DNA from: Enhydrobacter aerosaccus
Lineage (GTDB): Bacteria > Pseudomonadota > Alphaproteobacteria > Reyranellales > Reyranellaceae
DNA: 64,000 nt
Assembly: GCF_900167455.1 (NCBI RefSeq)
Contig: NZ_FUWJ01000003.1
Location: 248,001 to 312,000 of the forward strand
Reading direction: 5' to 3'
A program made the position numbers and the translations under genes. This document shows positions 34,425 to 44,328 of the stretch, piece by piece. The notes beneath the pieces are model-generated. The model saw nothing but the letters and a program-made list of their open reading frames with translations, ran no database searches and was not told the origin of the DNA. Numbering within the stretch: the stretch's first letter is position 1; each line of letters starts with the position of its first letter.

Positions 34425-35537
34425 ATGATCGACAAGTTCGCTATCGGCCGACGGACCCTGTTGGCCAGCAGCGCGAGCGCGGTGGCTCTAGGTCTCGCCG
34501 GAACGGCTCATGCGCAGAAGCCACTTGTGATCGGTTTCATCTATGTCGGGCCGCGTGACGACTACGGTTACAACCAGGCCCATGCCGAGGCGGCAGCCGT
34601 CCTGAAGAAGATGCCAGGCGTGAAGATCGTCGAGGAAGAAAAAGTACCCGAGACGGTCGCGGTCGAGAAGACGATGGAAAGCATGATCAACCTCGACGGG
34701 GCCACGCTGCTGTTCCCGACGTCGTTCGGATACTTCGACCCGTACATGCTGAAGGAAGCCACCAAGAACCCGAAGATCCAGTTCCGGCATTGCGGCGGCC
34801 TGTGGCAGGAAGGCAAGCATCCCGTCAATACGGGCAGTTACTTCGGGTACATCGACGAATGCCAGTATCTGAACGGCATCGTCGCCGGCGCCACGAGCAA
34901 GAGCGGCAAGCTCGGCTTCGTCGCCGCCAAGCCGATCCCGCAGGTCTTGCGCAACATCAACGCCTTCACGCTGGGCGCCCAATCCATCAATCCCAAGATC
35001 AGCACGCAGGTGATCTTCACCGGCGATTGGTCGATGCCGGTCAAGGAAGCCGAGGCGACCAACAGCATGATCGCCCAAGGCGTCGATGTCGTGACCTGCC
35101 ATGTCGACTCGCCCAAGGTCGTGGTCGAGACGGCCGAGCGCGCCGGCATCTATACCTGCGGTTACCACACCAACCAGGCCAAGCTCGCCCCCAAGGGCTA
35201 CCTGACGGGCGCAGAGTGGAACTGGGAGCGTGTCTATACCGGCTTCGTCGAGGCGATGAAGGCCGGCAAGGCCCCCGCCAATTTCGTGCGCGGCGGCCTG
35301 AAGGAAGGCTTCGTGCGCACCTCGGCCTATGGCCCCGCGGTGTCGGACGCGGCCAAGGCCAAAGCCGACGCCGTGAAGCTCGAAATGCTGAACGGCAATT
35401 TCGTGATCTTCAAAGGTCCGCTCAAGGACAACAAGGGCAACACCGTCATCACCGCCGGCACAAGCCAGATCCAGACCGACCCGGCGCTGGAGAGCATGAA
35501 CTATCTGGTCGAGGGCGTCGTCGGTTCGACCTCGTAG
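34425..35537 (+). CDS. BMP-family ABC transporter substrate-binding protein
   Basis: A 370-residue secreted protein of the BMP/PnrA-like family. The N-terminus has an arginine pair (IGRRTLLASSASAVALG) and ends AHA, so export may be by Tat. Family sequences are IGFIYVGPRDDYGYNQAHAEA, FPTSFGYFD and GFVAAKPIPQVLRNINAFTLGAQSINP. Such proteins bind nucleosides, purines or related N-heterocycles. It is the first gene of the operon under the divergent GntR regulator. The start is the ATG at 34425. Confidence 0.93.
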   Translation: MIDKFAIGRRTLLASSASAVALGLAGTAHAQKPLVIGFIYVGPRDDYGYNQAHAEAAAVLKKMPGVKIVEEEKVPETVAVEKTMESMINLDGATLLFPTSFGYFDPYMLKEATKNPKIQFRHCGGLWQEGKHPVNTGSYFGYIDECQYLNGIVAGATSKSGKLGFVAAKPIPQVLRNINAFTLGAQSINPKISTQVIFTGDWSMPVKEAEATNSMIAQGVDVVTCHVDSPKVVVETAERAGIYTCGYHTNQAKLAPKGYLTGAEWNWERVYTGFVEAMKAGKAPANFVRGGLKEGFVRTSAYGPAVSDAAKAKADAVKLEMLNGNFVIFKGPLKDNKGNTVITAGTSQIQTDPALESMNYLVEGVVGSTS

Positions 35538-35604
35538 ACGAACGAGCCCGGCACGATCTTTTCCCGACCAAACGGAACATGATCGCCAAGGCGTCGGAGG
35601 GGTG

Positions 35605-36726
35605 ATGAGTCCGAAGGATCAAGTCGCGCTTGAATCCCCTCCAGCTGCGCTCGTGACGGCGCCGGCTTCATCGTCGGCGCGCGACAACATGCGGGCGATC
35701 CTGGAGAGGATTGCGGTCCCCGCGCTGGCCTTGCTGGCATCGGCCGTCATATTTGGCCTGCTGCTGGCGATCTATGCCGGCGTCGATCCGCTCGAGGCTT
35801 TTGCGCTGATGTACCAGGGTGCCTTCGGCACCTGGTTCTCTTGGCAAAACACGCTGACGCGAGCGGCGCCGCTGATACTCACCGCGCTTTGTACCGCTCT
35901 GCCGGCCCGGCTGGGGCTGGTCATCATCGGCAACGAGGGGGCGCTGGTGCTGGGCGGCGTTGCGGCTGCAGCGGCAGGCGTCGCCGTCTCGGCAGCGTCT
36001 CCCCTGGTCGTGCAGCTGACCATGATCGTCGCCGGCATGCTGGCCGGCGGGCTGTGGATCGCCTTTGCCGGTGCGCTGCGCCAGTATCGCGGCGTCAACG
36101 AGACGATCTCGAGCCTGCTGCTTACGTATATCGCGATCGCCCTTATGAATCATTTCGTGGAAGGGCCGCTGCGCGATCCGGAGAGCCTCAACAAACCCTC
36201 CACCCGGGCGATCGGCGACATCAACATGATCGGCACCATTCCCGGCATGGACGTGCATTGGGGCCTGGCGTTCGGGATCGTCGCCTGCATCGCCGTCTTC
36301 CTGTTCCAGCGCTTCACCACCTGGGGCTTCGCCATGGAGGTGATCGGCGGCAATCCCAAGACCGCGCGCATGATGGGCCTGAATGTCGGCCGTTACGTCC
36401 TGCTCGCCTGTGGCGCCGGCGGCGCGGCGGCCGGACTGGCCGGCACCGTTGAAGTGGCAGCCGTGATGGGACGCGCCAACGCCTCGCTCGCCGTCGGCTA
36501 CGGCTATTCGGGAATCCTGGTTTCGTTTCTCGCGCGTCACAATCCGTTGGCGATCATACCCGTTGCGGTGCTGCTGGGAGGGATCAGCGCCAGCGGTGGC
36601 CTGCTGCAACGCCGGCTGGACTTGCCCGATGCGGCGGTCGTGGTGCTGCAGGGCATCATCTTCGTCGTGATCCTGGCCAGCGAGACGCTCTACGGGCGCC
36701 TGCTGCCGCGGCGCCAGGGGAGCTGA
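35605..36726 (+). CDS. BMP-type ABC importer permease 1
   Basis: A 373-residue permease of the BPD_transp_2 (ribose/nucleoside) type with about nine hydrophobic segments. Family motifs are GNEGALVLGGVAAA, NETISSLLLTYIAIALMNHFVEGPLRDP and VIGGNPKTARMMGLNV. A GGAGG lies 5 nt before the ATG; a GTG one codon upstream is too close to it. It resembles the YufP permease of nucleoside importers. The second permease gene follows by 3 bp. Confidence 0.93.
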   Translation: MSPKDQVALESPPAALVTAPASSSARDNMRAILERIAVPALALLASAVIFGLLLAIYAGVDPLEAFALMYQGAFGTWFSWQNTLTRAAPLILTALCTALPARLGLVIIGNEGALVLGGVAAAAAGVAVSAASPLVVQLTMIVAGMLAGGLWIAFAGALRQYRGVNETISSLLLTYIAIALMNHFVEGPLRDPESLNKPSTRAIGDINMIGTIPGMDVHWGLAFGIVACIAVFLFQRFTTWGFAMEVIGGNPKTARMMGLNVGRYVLLACGAGGAAAGLAGTVEVAAVMGRANASLAVGYGYSGILVSFLARHNPLAIIPVAVLLGGISASGGLLQRRLDLPDAAVVVLQGIIFVVILASETLYGRLLPRRQGS

Positions 36727-36729
36727 GCC

Positions 36730-37728
36730 ATGGATCAGAGCGGCATCGGGCTTTGGGGCGTACCACTGGCCATGCTGGCCGGCGCTATTCGCGTCAGCAC
36801 GCCATTCATCTTCGTAAGCGTCGGGGAATGCCTCACGGAACGATCGGGCCGCATCAATCTCGGCCTCGAGGGCACGCTGGTGATGGGAGCGATGAGTGCC
36901 TATGGCACAGCCCTCGCAAGCGGCTCTCCCTGGCTCGGTGTCGGCGTCGCGGCCCTGGTCGGCCTGCTGCTCGGTGCCCTGCACGCCGGCATCTGCCAAC
37001 TGCCGCGGGTGAACGATATCGCCACCGGCATCGGCCTGATGCTGTTCGCAACCGGCCTCGCCTTCTTTCTCGGCAAACCCTTCATCCAGCCCAAGGCGCC
37101 CAATCTGGGTGCCATCGACCTCGGCTGGTGGAGCAGCATTCCGCAGGTCCGCCAGGCCCTGCAGGTGAATTACCTTTTCGTGCTCGGCATTGCGCTCGCC
37201 TTCGCGCTTGCCTGGGCCCTCAAGACAACGCGCTGGGGTCTTATCGTGCGTCTGGCCGGTGAAAGCGTCGATGCGGCGCTTGCCATCGGAACGCATGTGG
37301 GCCGCGTGCGCATGATCGCCACCGCTGTCGGGGGTTCCTTTGCTGGAATCGGCGGCGCCTTCCTCTCGCTCTATTACCCGGGGAGCTGGAACGAAGGCCT
37401 GTCGAGCGGCCAAGGCCTGATGGCGGTGGCACTGGTCATCTTCGCGCGCTGGGATCCCGTGCGCTGCCTGTGGGCCTCACTGCTGTTCGGCGCGGCGGGC
37501 GCCATCAGCCCGGCGCTCCAATCGGTCGGTGTGACGGAAGGATATTATCTGTTCAGCGCTGCGCCCTATGTTCTCACGCTTGTCCTGATGATCGCCACCT
37601 GCTCGCCCGAGCGCAGCCTGCGCGGCGCTCCCGGCGAACTTGGCGCCGTACGCCAGAAGGAAATGCGTCAATGGCCCGGAAGCATGTCAACTCGCGCCCC
37701 TATCCCTGGCCCTGGAACGGCGACCTGA
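36730..37728 (+). CDS. BMP-type ABC importer permease 2
   Basis: A 332-residue permease like YufQ. Motifs seen: [20 protein letters not shown] and [34 protein letters not shown]. Its last 58 bp overlap the following hydrolase gene in another frame, and the C-terminal tail (from about residue 312) is hydrophilic and unusual, so the overlap looks like a later extension of one of the two genes. Confidence 0.92.
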   Translation: MDQSGIGLWGVPLAMLAGAIRVSTPFIFVSVGECLTERSGRINLGLEGTLVMGAMSAYGTALASGSPWLGVGVAALVGLLLGALHAGICQLPRVNDIATGIGLMLFATGLAFFLGKPFIQPKAPNLGAIDLGWWSSIPQVRQALQVNYLFVLGIALAFALAWALKTTRWGLIVRLAGESVDAALAIGTHVGRVRMIATAVGGSFAGIGGAFLSLYYPGSWNEGLSSGQGLMAVALVIFARWDPVRCLWASLLFGAAGAISPALQSVGVTEGYYLFSAAPYVLTLVLMIATCSPERSLRGAPGELGAVRQKEMRQWPGSMSTRAPIPGPGTAT

Positions 37729-38354
37729 GGCCAGAGAACACGGCGTTGATCGTCATCGACATGCAGACAGACTTCTGTGGCGTGGGCGGCTATGTCGACA
37801 AGATGGGCTACGATCTGTCGCTCACGCGAGCGCCCATCGAGCCGATCCGCACCTTGCTGGCAGCCAGTCGACAGGCGGGCTGGCATATCTTCCACACTCG
37901 CGAAGGCCATCGCCCGGATCTTTCCGATCTGCCGGCCAACAAGCGCTGGCGCTCGCAACAGATCGGCGCCGGCATCGGCGAACCGGGACCGTGCGGCCGC
38001 ATTCTGGTACGGGGCGAACCGGGCTGGGAGATCATCCCGGAGCTTGCGCCGGCGAAAGGCGAGCCGGTGATCGACAAGCCGGGCAAGGGTTCCTTCTGCG
38101 CCACCGACCTCGAACTGATGTTGCGCACGCGCGGCATCGACAATCTCGTCCTCACCGGCATCACCACCGACGTCTGCGTGCACACGACCATGCGCGAAGC
38201 CAATGATCGCGGCTTCGAGTGCTTGATCCTCGAGGATTGCACCGGCGCCACCGACATGGGCAACCACCTGGCGGCGCTCAAGATGGTGCAGATGCAGGGC
38301 GGCGTTTTCGGCGCCGTCGCCAGATCCACAGACGTGATCGAGGCGATCGCATGA
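37671..38354 (+). CDS. Isochorismatase-family cysteine hydrolase 1 (RutB/biuret-hydrolase-like)
   Basis: A 227-residue cysteine hydrolase. The catalytic triad is visible: Asp30 in [10 protein letters not shown], a Lys in DKPGKGSF (136 or 139), and nucleophile Cys169 in [15 protein letters not shown], after a cis-peptide LTGITTD. The [18 protein letters not shown] region resembles ureidoacrylate amidohydrolase RutB and biuret hydrolases, which cleave N-carbamoyl bonds. It starts inside the end of the permease gene and overlaps the ATPase gene by ATGA. Confidence 0.9.
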   Translation: MARKHVNSRPYPWPWNGDLRPENTALIVIDMQTDFCGVGGYVDKMGYDLSLTRAPIEPIRTLLAASRQAGWHIFHTREGHRPDLSDLPANKRWRSQQIGAGIGEPGPCGRILVRGEPGWEIIPELAPAKGEPVIDKPGKGSFCATDLELMLRTRGIDNLVLTGITTDVCVHTTMREANDRGFECLILEDCTGATDMGNHLAALKMVQMQGGVFGAVARSTDVIEAIA

Positions 38355-39895
38355 CGGCGATCGGCGTAGCGCATTTCCCCCCGCACGAGGGCGCGCCCTC
38401 GCTCGAACTGCTGGGCTTCTGCAAGCGCTTCGGCAGCCTGATGGCGCTCGACGACGTGTCGGTGAAAGTGAAGGCGGGCGCCTTCCATGCCTTGTTGGGA
38501 GAGAATGGCGCCGGCAAGAGCACGCTCGTGAAGTGCGCGATGGGCTATTACGCCGCCGATCAGGGTCAGATCCTCCTGAACGGTCGCGAGGTCGAAATCC
38601 ATCGTCCGCGGCAGGCGCACGAATTGGGACTCGGCATGGTCTATCAGCACTTCACGCTGGTGCCGAACATGACCGTGCTCGAGAACTTCGTCCTGTCGCG
38701 GGACCAGCTGCCGGCGGTGATCGACTGGAGCGCCGAGCGGCGCGCCCTCAAGACATTCTTCGAGACCACGCCCTTTACCGTACCGCTCGATACCCCTGTT
38801 GCAGACCTCGCCGCCGGCCAGAAGCAGAAGGGCGAGATCCTGCGCCAGCTCTACCTTAAGCGAAACCTCCTGATCCTCGACGAGCCGACGTCGGTGCTGA
38901 CACCCGACGAAGCCGACGAGGTGTTGTCGACGCTGAAGGAGCTGACCGACGCGAAGCAGATCACGATCATCACCATCACCCACAAGTTCCGGGAGGTGAA
39001 CGCCTTCTGCGATACCGTCACCGTCCTGCGGCGTGGCAAGCTTATTGACACCAAGCCCACGGCCGAGCTCGACAACGACATGATGGCGGAGATGATGGTC
39101 GGGCGGCGGGAGAACCGCACCGTCGTCGAGCGCAACGTAAGAGAACCGGGCAAACCGGTGCTGCAGGTCGAGGGGCTTTGCGTCGCCGACAATGTCGGCC
39201 AGCGTGCGGTGGAGCAGCTCACACTCGACGTGCGCGCCGGTGAGATCGTCGGCATTGCCGGCGTCTCGGGGAACGGTCAGCGCGAACTGGTCGAGACGCT
39301 GGCCGGCCAACGCCATGCCGAATCGGGCCGCGTTCTCGTTCACGGGGAACTCTATAGGGCGACCCGACCGGAGATGATCCGGCACAAGATCGCCTGCCTG
39401 CCCGAGGAACCGTTGCGCAACGCCTGCGTCGCCGAGATGTCGGTGGCGGAGAACATGGCCCTGCGGTCGTTCGATCAGCCGCCGGCATCGCCGGACGGCA
39501 TTCGCCTGCGACGCAGCCCGATGCGCGCCGCCGCGCGCAAGCTGATCGACGCCTATCGCGTGAAGACCCCGGGTCCGGACGCACCGATCAAGGGCCTGTC
39601 GGGTGGCAACGTCCAGCGCGCGGTGCTGGCGCGTGAATTGTCGAGTGAGGGCGATCTGTTGATCGTGGCCAATCCCTGCTTCGGCCTCGACTTCGCCGCC
39701 GTTGCCGAGATCCGCGGCCGGATCGTTCAAGCGCGCAACCGCGGGGCCGCCGTTCTATTGGTGAGCGAAGACCTCGACGAAATCCTGCAGCTTTCGGATC
39801 GCATCGTTGTCATGTTCGACGGCAAGCTCGCGTTCGAAGCGATGGCAGCCCAGGCGGAAATCGGCGCCATCGGGCGTGCCATGGCCGGACACTGA
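38351..39895 (+). CDS. BMP-type ABC importer ATPase (two-domain)
   Basis: A 514-residue fused ATPase like YufO/RbsA. Domain 1 has Walker A GENGAGKS (50-57), [15 protein letters not shown] as signature and [11 protein letters not shown] as Walker B. Domain 2 has the degenerate [10 protein letters not shown] in place of Walker A and VANPCFGLD in place of Walker B, normal for this group, with an intact [14 protein letters not shown]. It completes the importer with the two permeases and the binding protein. Confidence 0.94.
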   Translation: MTAIGVAHFPPHEGAPSLELLGFCKRFGSLMALDDVSVKVKAGAFHALLGENGAGKSTLVKCAMGYYAADQGQILLNGREVEIHRPRQAHELGLGMVYQHFTLVPNMTVLENFVLSRDQLPAVIDWSAERRALKTFFETTPFTVPLDTPVADLAAGQKQKGEILRQLYLKRNLLILDEPTSVLTPDEADEVLSTLKELTDAKQITIITITHKFREVNAFCDTVTVLRRGKLIDTKPTAELDNDMMAEMMVGRRENRTVVERNVREPGKPVLQVEGLCVADNVGQRAVEQLTLDVRAGEIVGIAGVSGNGQRELVETLAGQRHAESGRVLVHGELYRATRPEMIRHKIACLPEEPLRNACVAEMSVAENMALRSFDQPPASPDGIRLRRSPMRAAARKLIDAYRVKTPGPDAPIKGLSGGNVQRAVLARELSSEGDLLIVANPCFGLDFAAVAEIRGRIVQARNRGAAVLLVSEDLDEILQLSDRIVVMFDGKLAFEAMAAQAEIGAIGRAMAGH

Positions 39896-39900
39896 TCGCC

Positions 39901-40566
39901 ATGAAGACCATCGCCGCCCAGCCCTTCGATTTCAGGTTCGATCCGGCGCACACCGCCTTGATCGTGATCGACATGCAACGCGACTTCATAGAGCCTGGAG
40001 GCTTCGGCGCCACACTCGGCAACGATGTCAGTCTGCTCAAGAAGATCGTGCCCACGGTCGCGCGGTTGCTGGCCGCGTTTCGGGGTGCCGGTCTGCCGAT
40101 CATCCACACTCGGGAGTGCCACAGGTCCGACCTGTCCGATTGCCCGCCGGCCAAGCGCAACCGGGGTAACCCCAGCCTTCGCATCGGCGATCCCGGCCCC
40201 ATGGGCAGGATACTGATCGCGGGAGAGCCGGGCGCTGATATCGTGCCTGAACTCGCCGCCCGAGCCGGCGAGATCGTGCTCGACAAGCCCGGCAAGGGAG
40301 CCTTCTACGGCACGCCGCTGTCTTCGATCCTGGCCGACCAGGGAATCACGCATCTCGTCTTGGCCGGCGTGACGACCGAGGTCTGCGTGCAGACGACGAT
40401 GCGTGAAGCCAACGATCGCGGTTTCGAGTGCCTGCTCGCCGAGGATGCGACGGAAAGCTATTTTCCGGAGTTCAAGAAGGCCACGCTCGACATGATCCGG
40501 GCGCAGGGCGCCATCGTCGGGTGGACGGCCACCGTCGGCCAGATCGAGAAGGCGCTTCGGCCTTAG
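39901..40566 (+). CDS. Isochorismatase-family cysteine hydrolase 2
   Basis: A 221-residue paralogue of the hydrolase at 37671-38354. The triad is Asp24 (VIDMQRDF), Lys129 (LDKPGKGAF) and Cys162 ([15 protein letters not shown]). It begins 5 bp after the ATPase gene. Two diverged hydrolases flanking the ATPase suggest two successive amide or ureido cleavages, or two related substrates. Its stop codon overlaps that of the convergent hspQ gene (40563-40566). Confidence 0.9.
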   Translation: MKTIAAQPFDFRFDPAHTALIVIDMQRDFIEPGGFGATLGNDVSLLKKIVPTVARLLAAFRGAGLPIIHTRECHRSDLSDCPPAKRNRGNPSLRIGDPGPMGRILIAGEPGADIVPELAARAGEIVLDKPGKGAFYGTPLSSILADQGITHLVLAGVTTEVCVQTTMREANDRGFECLLAEDATESYFPEFKKATLDMIRAQGAIVGWTATVGQIEKALRP

Positions 40567-40934
40567 TGCAGGGTCCGGTCGCGCGAAACGTACTGGCCGC
40601 GCTTTAGTTCCTTGAAGAAGTGCGGCACCTGCGGATGGGAAACAGGCTTGCCGCTGTCGTCGGCCAGAAGGTTTTGTTCCGAAACGTAGGCGACGTAGGT
40701 CGTCTGCGCATTCTCCGCCAGCAGATGATAAAATGGCTGGTCTCGCCTTGGGCGGAGATTTTCCGGGATCGATGCCAGCCATTCCTCGGTGTTGGCGAAG
40801 ACGGGGTCGACATCGAAGATCACGCCTCTGAAGGGGTAGAGGCGATGCTTCACCACCTGGCCGATAGCGAACTTGGCCGTGCGCATCGGAGGCTGGGCAA
40901 TCGCGGTTAGGGCAGTCGGGTTAGCAATTTCCAT
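40563..40934 (-). CDS. hspQ: Heat shock protein HspQ (hemimethylated-DNA-binding YccV-like)
   Basis: About 123 residues. The core [34 protein letters not shown] followed by QPFYHLLAE and [12 protein letters not shown] is the full HspQ/YccV domain. In enterobacteria HspQ is a small heat-shock protein that enhances Lon proteolysis. The start is set at the ATG 40934; the ATG at 40886 would give the usual short N-terminus and is equally possible. Confidence 0.9.
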   Translation of the reverse strand: MEIANPTALTAIAQPPMRTAKFAIGQVVKHRLYPFRGVIFDVDPVFANTEEWLASIPENLRPRRDQPFYHLLAENAQTTYVAYVSEQNLLADDSGKPVSHPQVPHFFKELKRGQYVSRDRTLH

Positions 40935-41122
40935 GACGAAATTATTGCTCCGAACGGGACCGCAGGCAACGCACCTGCATGGGATGAATTCGACCGGAAC
41001 GAGCAAAAACCACCCGGCCAGCCGGTGAGCCTCTCCGGCTTCTACGCAAAATCGCGGCCAAATCGTGCACCGATCGTTCGACCTATCGGACAGTTCGACC
41101 GCAAATTGCACCCCTCAAGTAG

Positions 41123-42046
41123 ATGGCGGCGTTGGTTGACGGAGGCCGTAACCCTGTGGACTCTGGCGGAGGGGTTATCTATCCGGGAATTGTGGCGTTG
41201 GCCGATGGTTTGAAAGTCCGTTTCTGGGGCGTGCGAGGATCTATCGCCTGCCCCGGACCCGAATACGCCCGCTATGGCGGCAATACGCCGTGTCTAGAGG
41301 TCATGGCTGGAGGCCGGCGGTTGATATTCGACGCCGGCACGGGGATTCGCGAGCTCGGGTTGGAACTGGCGCGTCAGGCGCCGCTGGATATCGATATCTA
41401 CTTTACGCATACCCATCTCGATCACCTGGCCGGACTGACGTTCTTTGCCCCGCTATTCGACAAGCGCAATTCCATCCGGATGTGGGCGGGCCACCTCGAA
41501 GGGCCCCATACGCTGAAGACAGTGGTCAAGAGCCTGATGCAGGCGCCGCTGTACCCCGTATCGCTCGAGGCTTTCCAAGCCACGATCACTTTTCGCGAGT
41601 TCGACTGCGGCGCCGTGCTGTCATGTGGCGACATCTCCCTTCGGACCGGCATCCTCAACCATCCTAACGGGGCGACGGGTTATCGCGTCGACCACAAGGG
41701 GAAGTCGCTGTGCTACATTACGGATACGGAACACCGTCCCGAGGGAATTGACACCGGCATTGTCGACCTTTGCCGCGGTGCCGATCTCATGATCTACGAC
41801 TCGACCTTCACGGATGCCGAATATCCCCGATATCGCGGATGGGGACACTCAACGTGGCAGGAAGGCGTTCGGGTCGCAGACGCGGCCCAGGTCGGCACCC
41901 TGGTGATCTTCCATCACGATCCAAATCATGACGATGCGTTCATGGATGCGGTTGCCCGCGACGCCGCCCTGCTCCGCCCCGGCACGACCGCGAACGGGTT
42001 GCCTCGCGTGATCGTCGCCCATGAGGGGCTGATTCTCAGCCCGTGA
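41123..42046 (+). CDS. Metallo-beta-lactamase-fold hydrolase (PhnP/RNase Z-like)
   Basis: A protein of up to 307 residues. The metal site THTHLDH is at about residues 95-101, with later ligands in GILNHPNGATGY, CYITDTEH, YDSTF and the HHDP segment. The domain starts at KVRFWGVRGSIACPG, so the first 25-30 codons may not be translated; GTG at 41192 is an alternative start. It resembles cyclic-phosphodiesterase-like or PqsE/PhnP-like MBL proteins. Its stop overlaps the next gene start (GTGA), which leads to a nucleotide cyclase gene. Confidence 0.88.
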   Translation: MAALVDGGRNPVDSGGGVIYPGIVALADGLKVRFWGVRGSIACPGPEYARYGGNTPCLEVMAGGRRLIFDAGTGIRELGLELARQAPLDIDIYFTHTHLDHLAGLTFFAPLFDKRNSIRMWAGHLEGPHTLKTVVKSLMQAPLYPVSLEAFQATITFREFDCGAVLSCGDISLRTGILNHPNGATGYRVDHKGKSLCYITDTEHRPEGIDTGIVDLCRGADLMIYDSTFTDAEYPRYRGWGHSTWQEGVRVADAAQVGTLVIFHHDPNHDDAFMDAVARDAALLRPGTTANGLPRVIVAHEGLILSP

Positions 42047-42879
42047 CCAGCGCCACCACTCTCCGCGGTCGATGGCGGCGTCTGGCCCTCGGCCTGCCCA
42101 CCATCCTGGGCCTCCCTCCGCGCGGTTGGTTCATTCCCCACCGCTATGCGCCGCTGCTGCCGCCGCCAGGCGCTCAGCCGTCTTATGCCACTGTCGAAGC
42201 GCTCTTCGAGCGCCAGAACAAGGCGTTCACGGCGACGATAGATCTGATCGACACCCATGCGGATGCATTGCTTGGCCTCAACGGGCTACTCGATCAGGCC
42301 TGGTTTCCCGCGCTCGACGCGGCGGTCGCCTATACTCTGGTGCGGGCGCGCAAGCCCATTCATATCGTCGAGGTCGGCTCGGGTCACTCGACTCGTATCC
42401 TGTCACGTGCCCACTGCGGCGTCGGCGAGATCCTCGCCATCGACCCGGCTCCGCGGGCCGATATTGCGGGACTGCCAGGTGTCCAGGTCGTGCCCACAAC
42501 GCTTCAGAATGCCTCGCTGGAGCTGTTCGACCGCCTCGGCGCCGGTGACATGCTGTTCATCGATTCGAGCCACATCCTGATGCCTGGCAGCGATGTCGAT
42601 CTGCTGCTCAATCGTGTGCTGCCACGGCTGCCGTCCGGCGTTCTGGTGCATATCCACGACATTTTTCTGCCCTTTGACTATCCGTCAAAATGGGGATGGC
42701 GGAACTACAACGAGCAGCAAGGGGTCGTGCCGCTGCTGACGACAGGCGCCTACACACCGCTGTTCTCCAGTGTCTGGGCGGAACGCCGGCTCGGTGACCG
42801 GCTGGCGCGCTCGGTCGTCCCGCGCCTGCCGCGTCCGACGGAGGCGATGGCAACGAGCCTCTGGCTCGAGAAGCGCTGA
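42043..42879 (+). CDS. Class I SAM-dependent methyltransferase (Methyltransf_24-like)
   Basis: A 278-residue protein. Motif I is IHIVEVGSGHSTRIL, motif II is ILAIDPAP and the acidic core is DMLFIDSSHI. The C-terminal part has VLVHIHDIFLPFDYP, typical of the group often found in glycan and cephalosporin-hydroxylase-like clusters. GTG start overlapping the stop of the MBL gene; its own stop shares one base with the cyclase ATG. The substrate is unknown. Confidence 0.82.
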   Translation: MTSATTLRGRWRRLALGLPTILGLPPRGWFIPHRYAPLLPPPGAQPSYATVEALFERQNKAFTATIDLIDTHADALLGLNGLLDQAWFPALDAAVAYTLVRARKPIHIVEVGSGHSTRILSRAHCGVGEILAIDPAPRADIAGLPGVQVVPTTLQNASLELFDRLGAGDMLFIDSSHILMPGSDVDLLLNRVLPRLPSGVLVHIHDIFLPFDYPSKWGWRNYNEQQGVVPLLTTGAYTPLFSSVWAERRLGDRLARSVVPRLPRPTEAMATSLWLEKR

Positions 42880-44231
42880 TGTGGCGCGCGCTGCGGTCGT
42901 GGTTGTTTGATAGCGACGGGACCCAGAAGCTTCCCGAACGCGTACAGGCTGCGATCCAGCACCAACAGGAACGCAGCGAAATCCTGATTGCCTGGATCCA
43001 GTTGGCCATCGTGGCGCTCGTCGCGACCGTCTACGAATCCACGTCGATGCCCGCCGGCGTCGTGCAGGACGACTATTCCTTCGAGACCCAGGTCTTCGCC
43101 ATTTATGGCGCGTTCTGCATTATCCGGCTGGGACTCGCCTATGCGCGGCGCCTGCGTCCGTGGATGCTCTATGTTGCCGTCATCGCCGATGTCGGCCTGC
43201 TGATGGGGCTGATCTATTCCTTTCACTACAAGTACGCGCAGCCGGCGGTCTTCTATCTGAAGGTCCCGACGCTTCTTTACGTCTTCCTCCTGATCGCCCT
43301 GCGCACGCTCCGATTCGAGGCCCGGTTCGTCATCTTCACCGGACTGGTTGCCGTAGCGGGCTGGATTGCCCTCATTTTGTATGCGTTGGGCGGCCGCGGC
43401 GGGCCGGCCAACCCGACCGACGATTTCGTCGAATACATGACCTCCAACGCGTTCCTGCTGCATGCCGAGGTCGACAAGATCATTGCCATTCTTCTCACGA
43501 CCGCCGTGCTTGCAGTGTCCATCTCGCGAGCGCGTCAGTTGCTTGTCCGCGCCGTCAGCGAGGGCGCGGCGGCCCGCGACTTGTCGCGCTTCTTCGATCC
43601 CGGCGTAGCAACGCGCATTCGCACCGCCGCGATGACGGTCAAAGCGGGCGAAGGCGAACTGCGCGATGCCACGATCCTCACCGTCGATCTCCGAGGCTTC
43701 ACGCATCTCTCGGCAGAGCTTGCGCCGGACGATGTGATGAAACTTCTGCAGGACTACCAGGCGCGACTCTGTCCTCATATCGTCGGCAATGGCGGCAGCA
43801 TCGACAAGTTCCTGGGCGACGGCATCCTTGCCTCGTTCGGCGCCGTGGCTCCCTCGTCGACAGCAGCAGCGGATGCTCTTCGGGCAGTGGATGCGATCAT
43901 CGATGCCGCCGATCATTGGAACAGCGAGCGCGACCTCTCCGGGCTCGCACCGCTTGTTGTCGGCCTGGCGGTCTCGTCCGGGCCCGTCTTGTTCGGGGCT
44001 GTCGGCGACGGCGAACGGCTTGAATTCACAGTGATCGGCGACACCGTCAATTTTACGTCGAAACTGGAAAAGCAGAACAAGGACGAGGGAACACGAGCCC
44101 TGACGGACGCTCGCACCTATGCGCTCGCCCAGAACCAAGGCTACATTTCACAAACCAAGCGGGAAAACCGACCAGGACGCCGCGTCGCCGGCGTACCGGA
44201 ATTGGTCGATATTGTGGTGCTGGCCGCATAG
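42879..44231 (+). CDS. Membrane-bound class III adenylate/guanylate cyclase
   Basis: A 450-residue protein with about six N-terminal membrane helices (residues 35-215) and a class III cyclase domain (about 260-445). Metal aspartates are Asp270 (LTVDLRGFTHLS) and Asp314 (DKFLGDGILASFG). The transition-state arginine normally found in VNxAxRLE is a lysine here (Lys395 in GDTVNFTSKLE), and the Asn391 is kept. Activity may be altered. It could supply a cyclic nucleotide to cNMP-binding proteins in this genome. Confidence 0.92.
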   Translation: MWRALRSWLFDSDGTQKLPERVQAAIQHQQERSEILIAWIQLAIVALVATVYESTSMPAGVVQDDYSFETQVFAIYGAFCIIRLGLAYARRLRPWMLYVAVIADVGLLMGLIYSFHYKYAQPAVFYLKVPTLLYVFLLIALRTLRFEARFVIFTGLVAVAGWIALILYALGGRGGPANPTDDFVEYMTSNAFLLHAEVDKIIAILLTTAVLAVSISRARQLLVRAVSEGAAARDLSRFFDPGVATRIRTAAMTVKAGEGELRDATILTVDLRGFTHLSAELAPDDVMKLLQDYQARLCPHIVGNGGSIDKFLGDGILASFGAVAPSSTAAADALRAVDAIIDAADHWNSERDLSGLAPLVVGLAVSSGPVLFGAVGDGERLEFTVIGDTVNFTSKLEKQNKDEGTRALTDARTYALAQNQGYISQTKRENRPGRRVAGVPELVDIVVLAA

Positions 44232-44328
44232 GAACGGCATAGGCGACACCTCCCGTTGCCTTGCCCTTTCCCCATTCGGGGCCTATGTAATTTGCGGTGA
44301 GTTGAGGACGGGTTGGCGGAGCGCCTTC

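Noticed and set aside
35668-39730. Two long minus-strand open frames opposite the BMP importer operon
   Set aside because: Shadows of well-recognised permease, hydrolase and ATPase genes.
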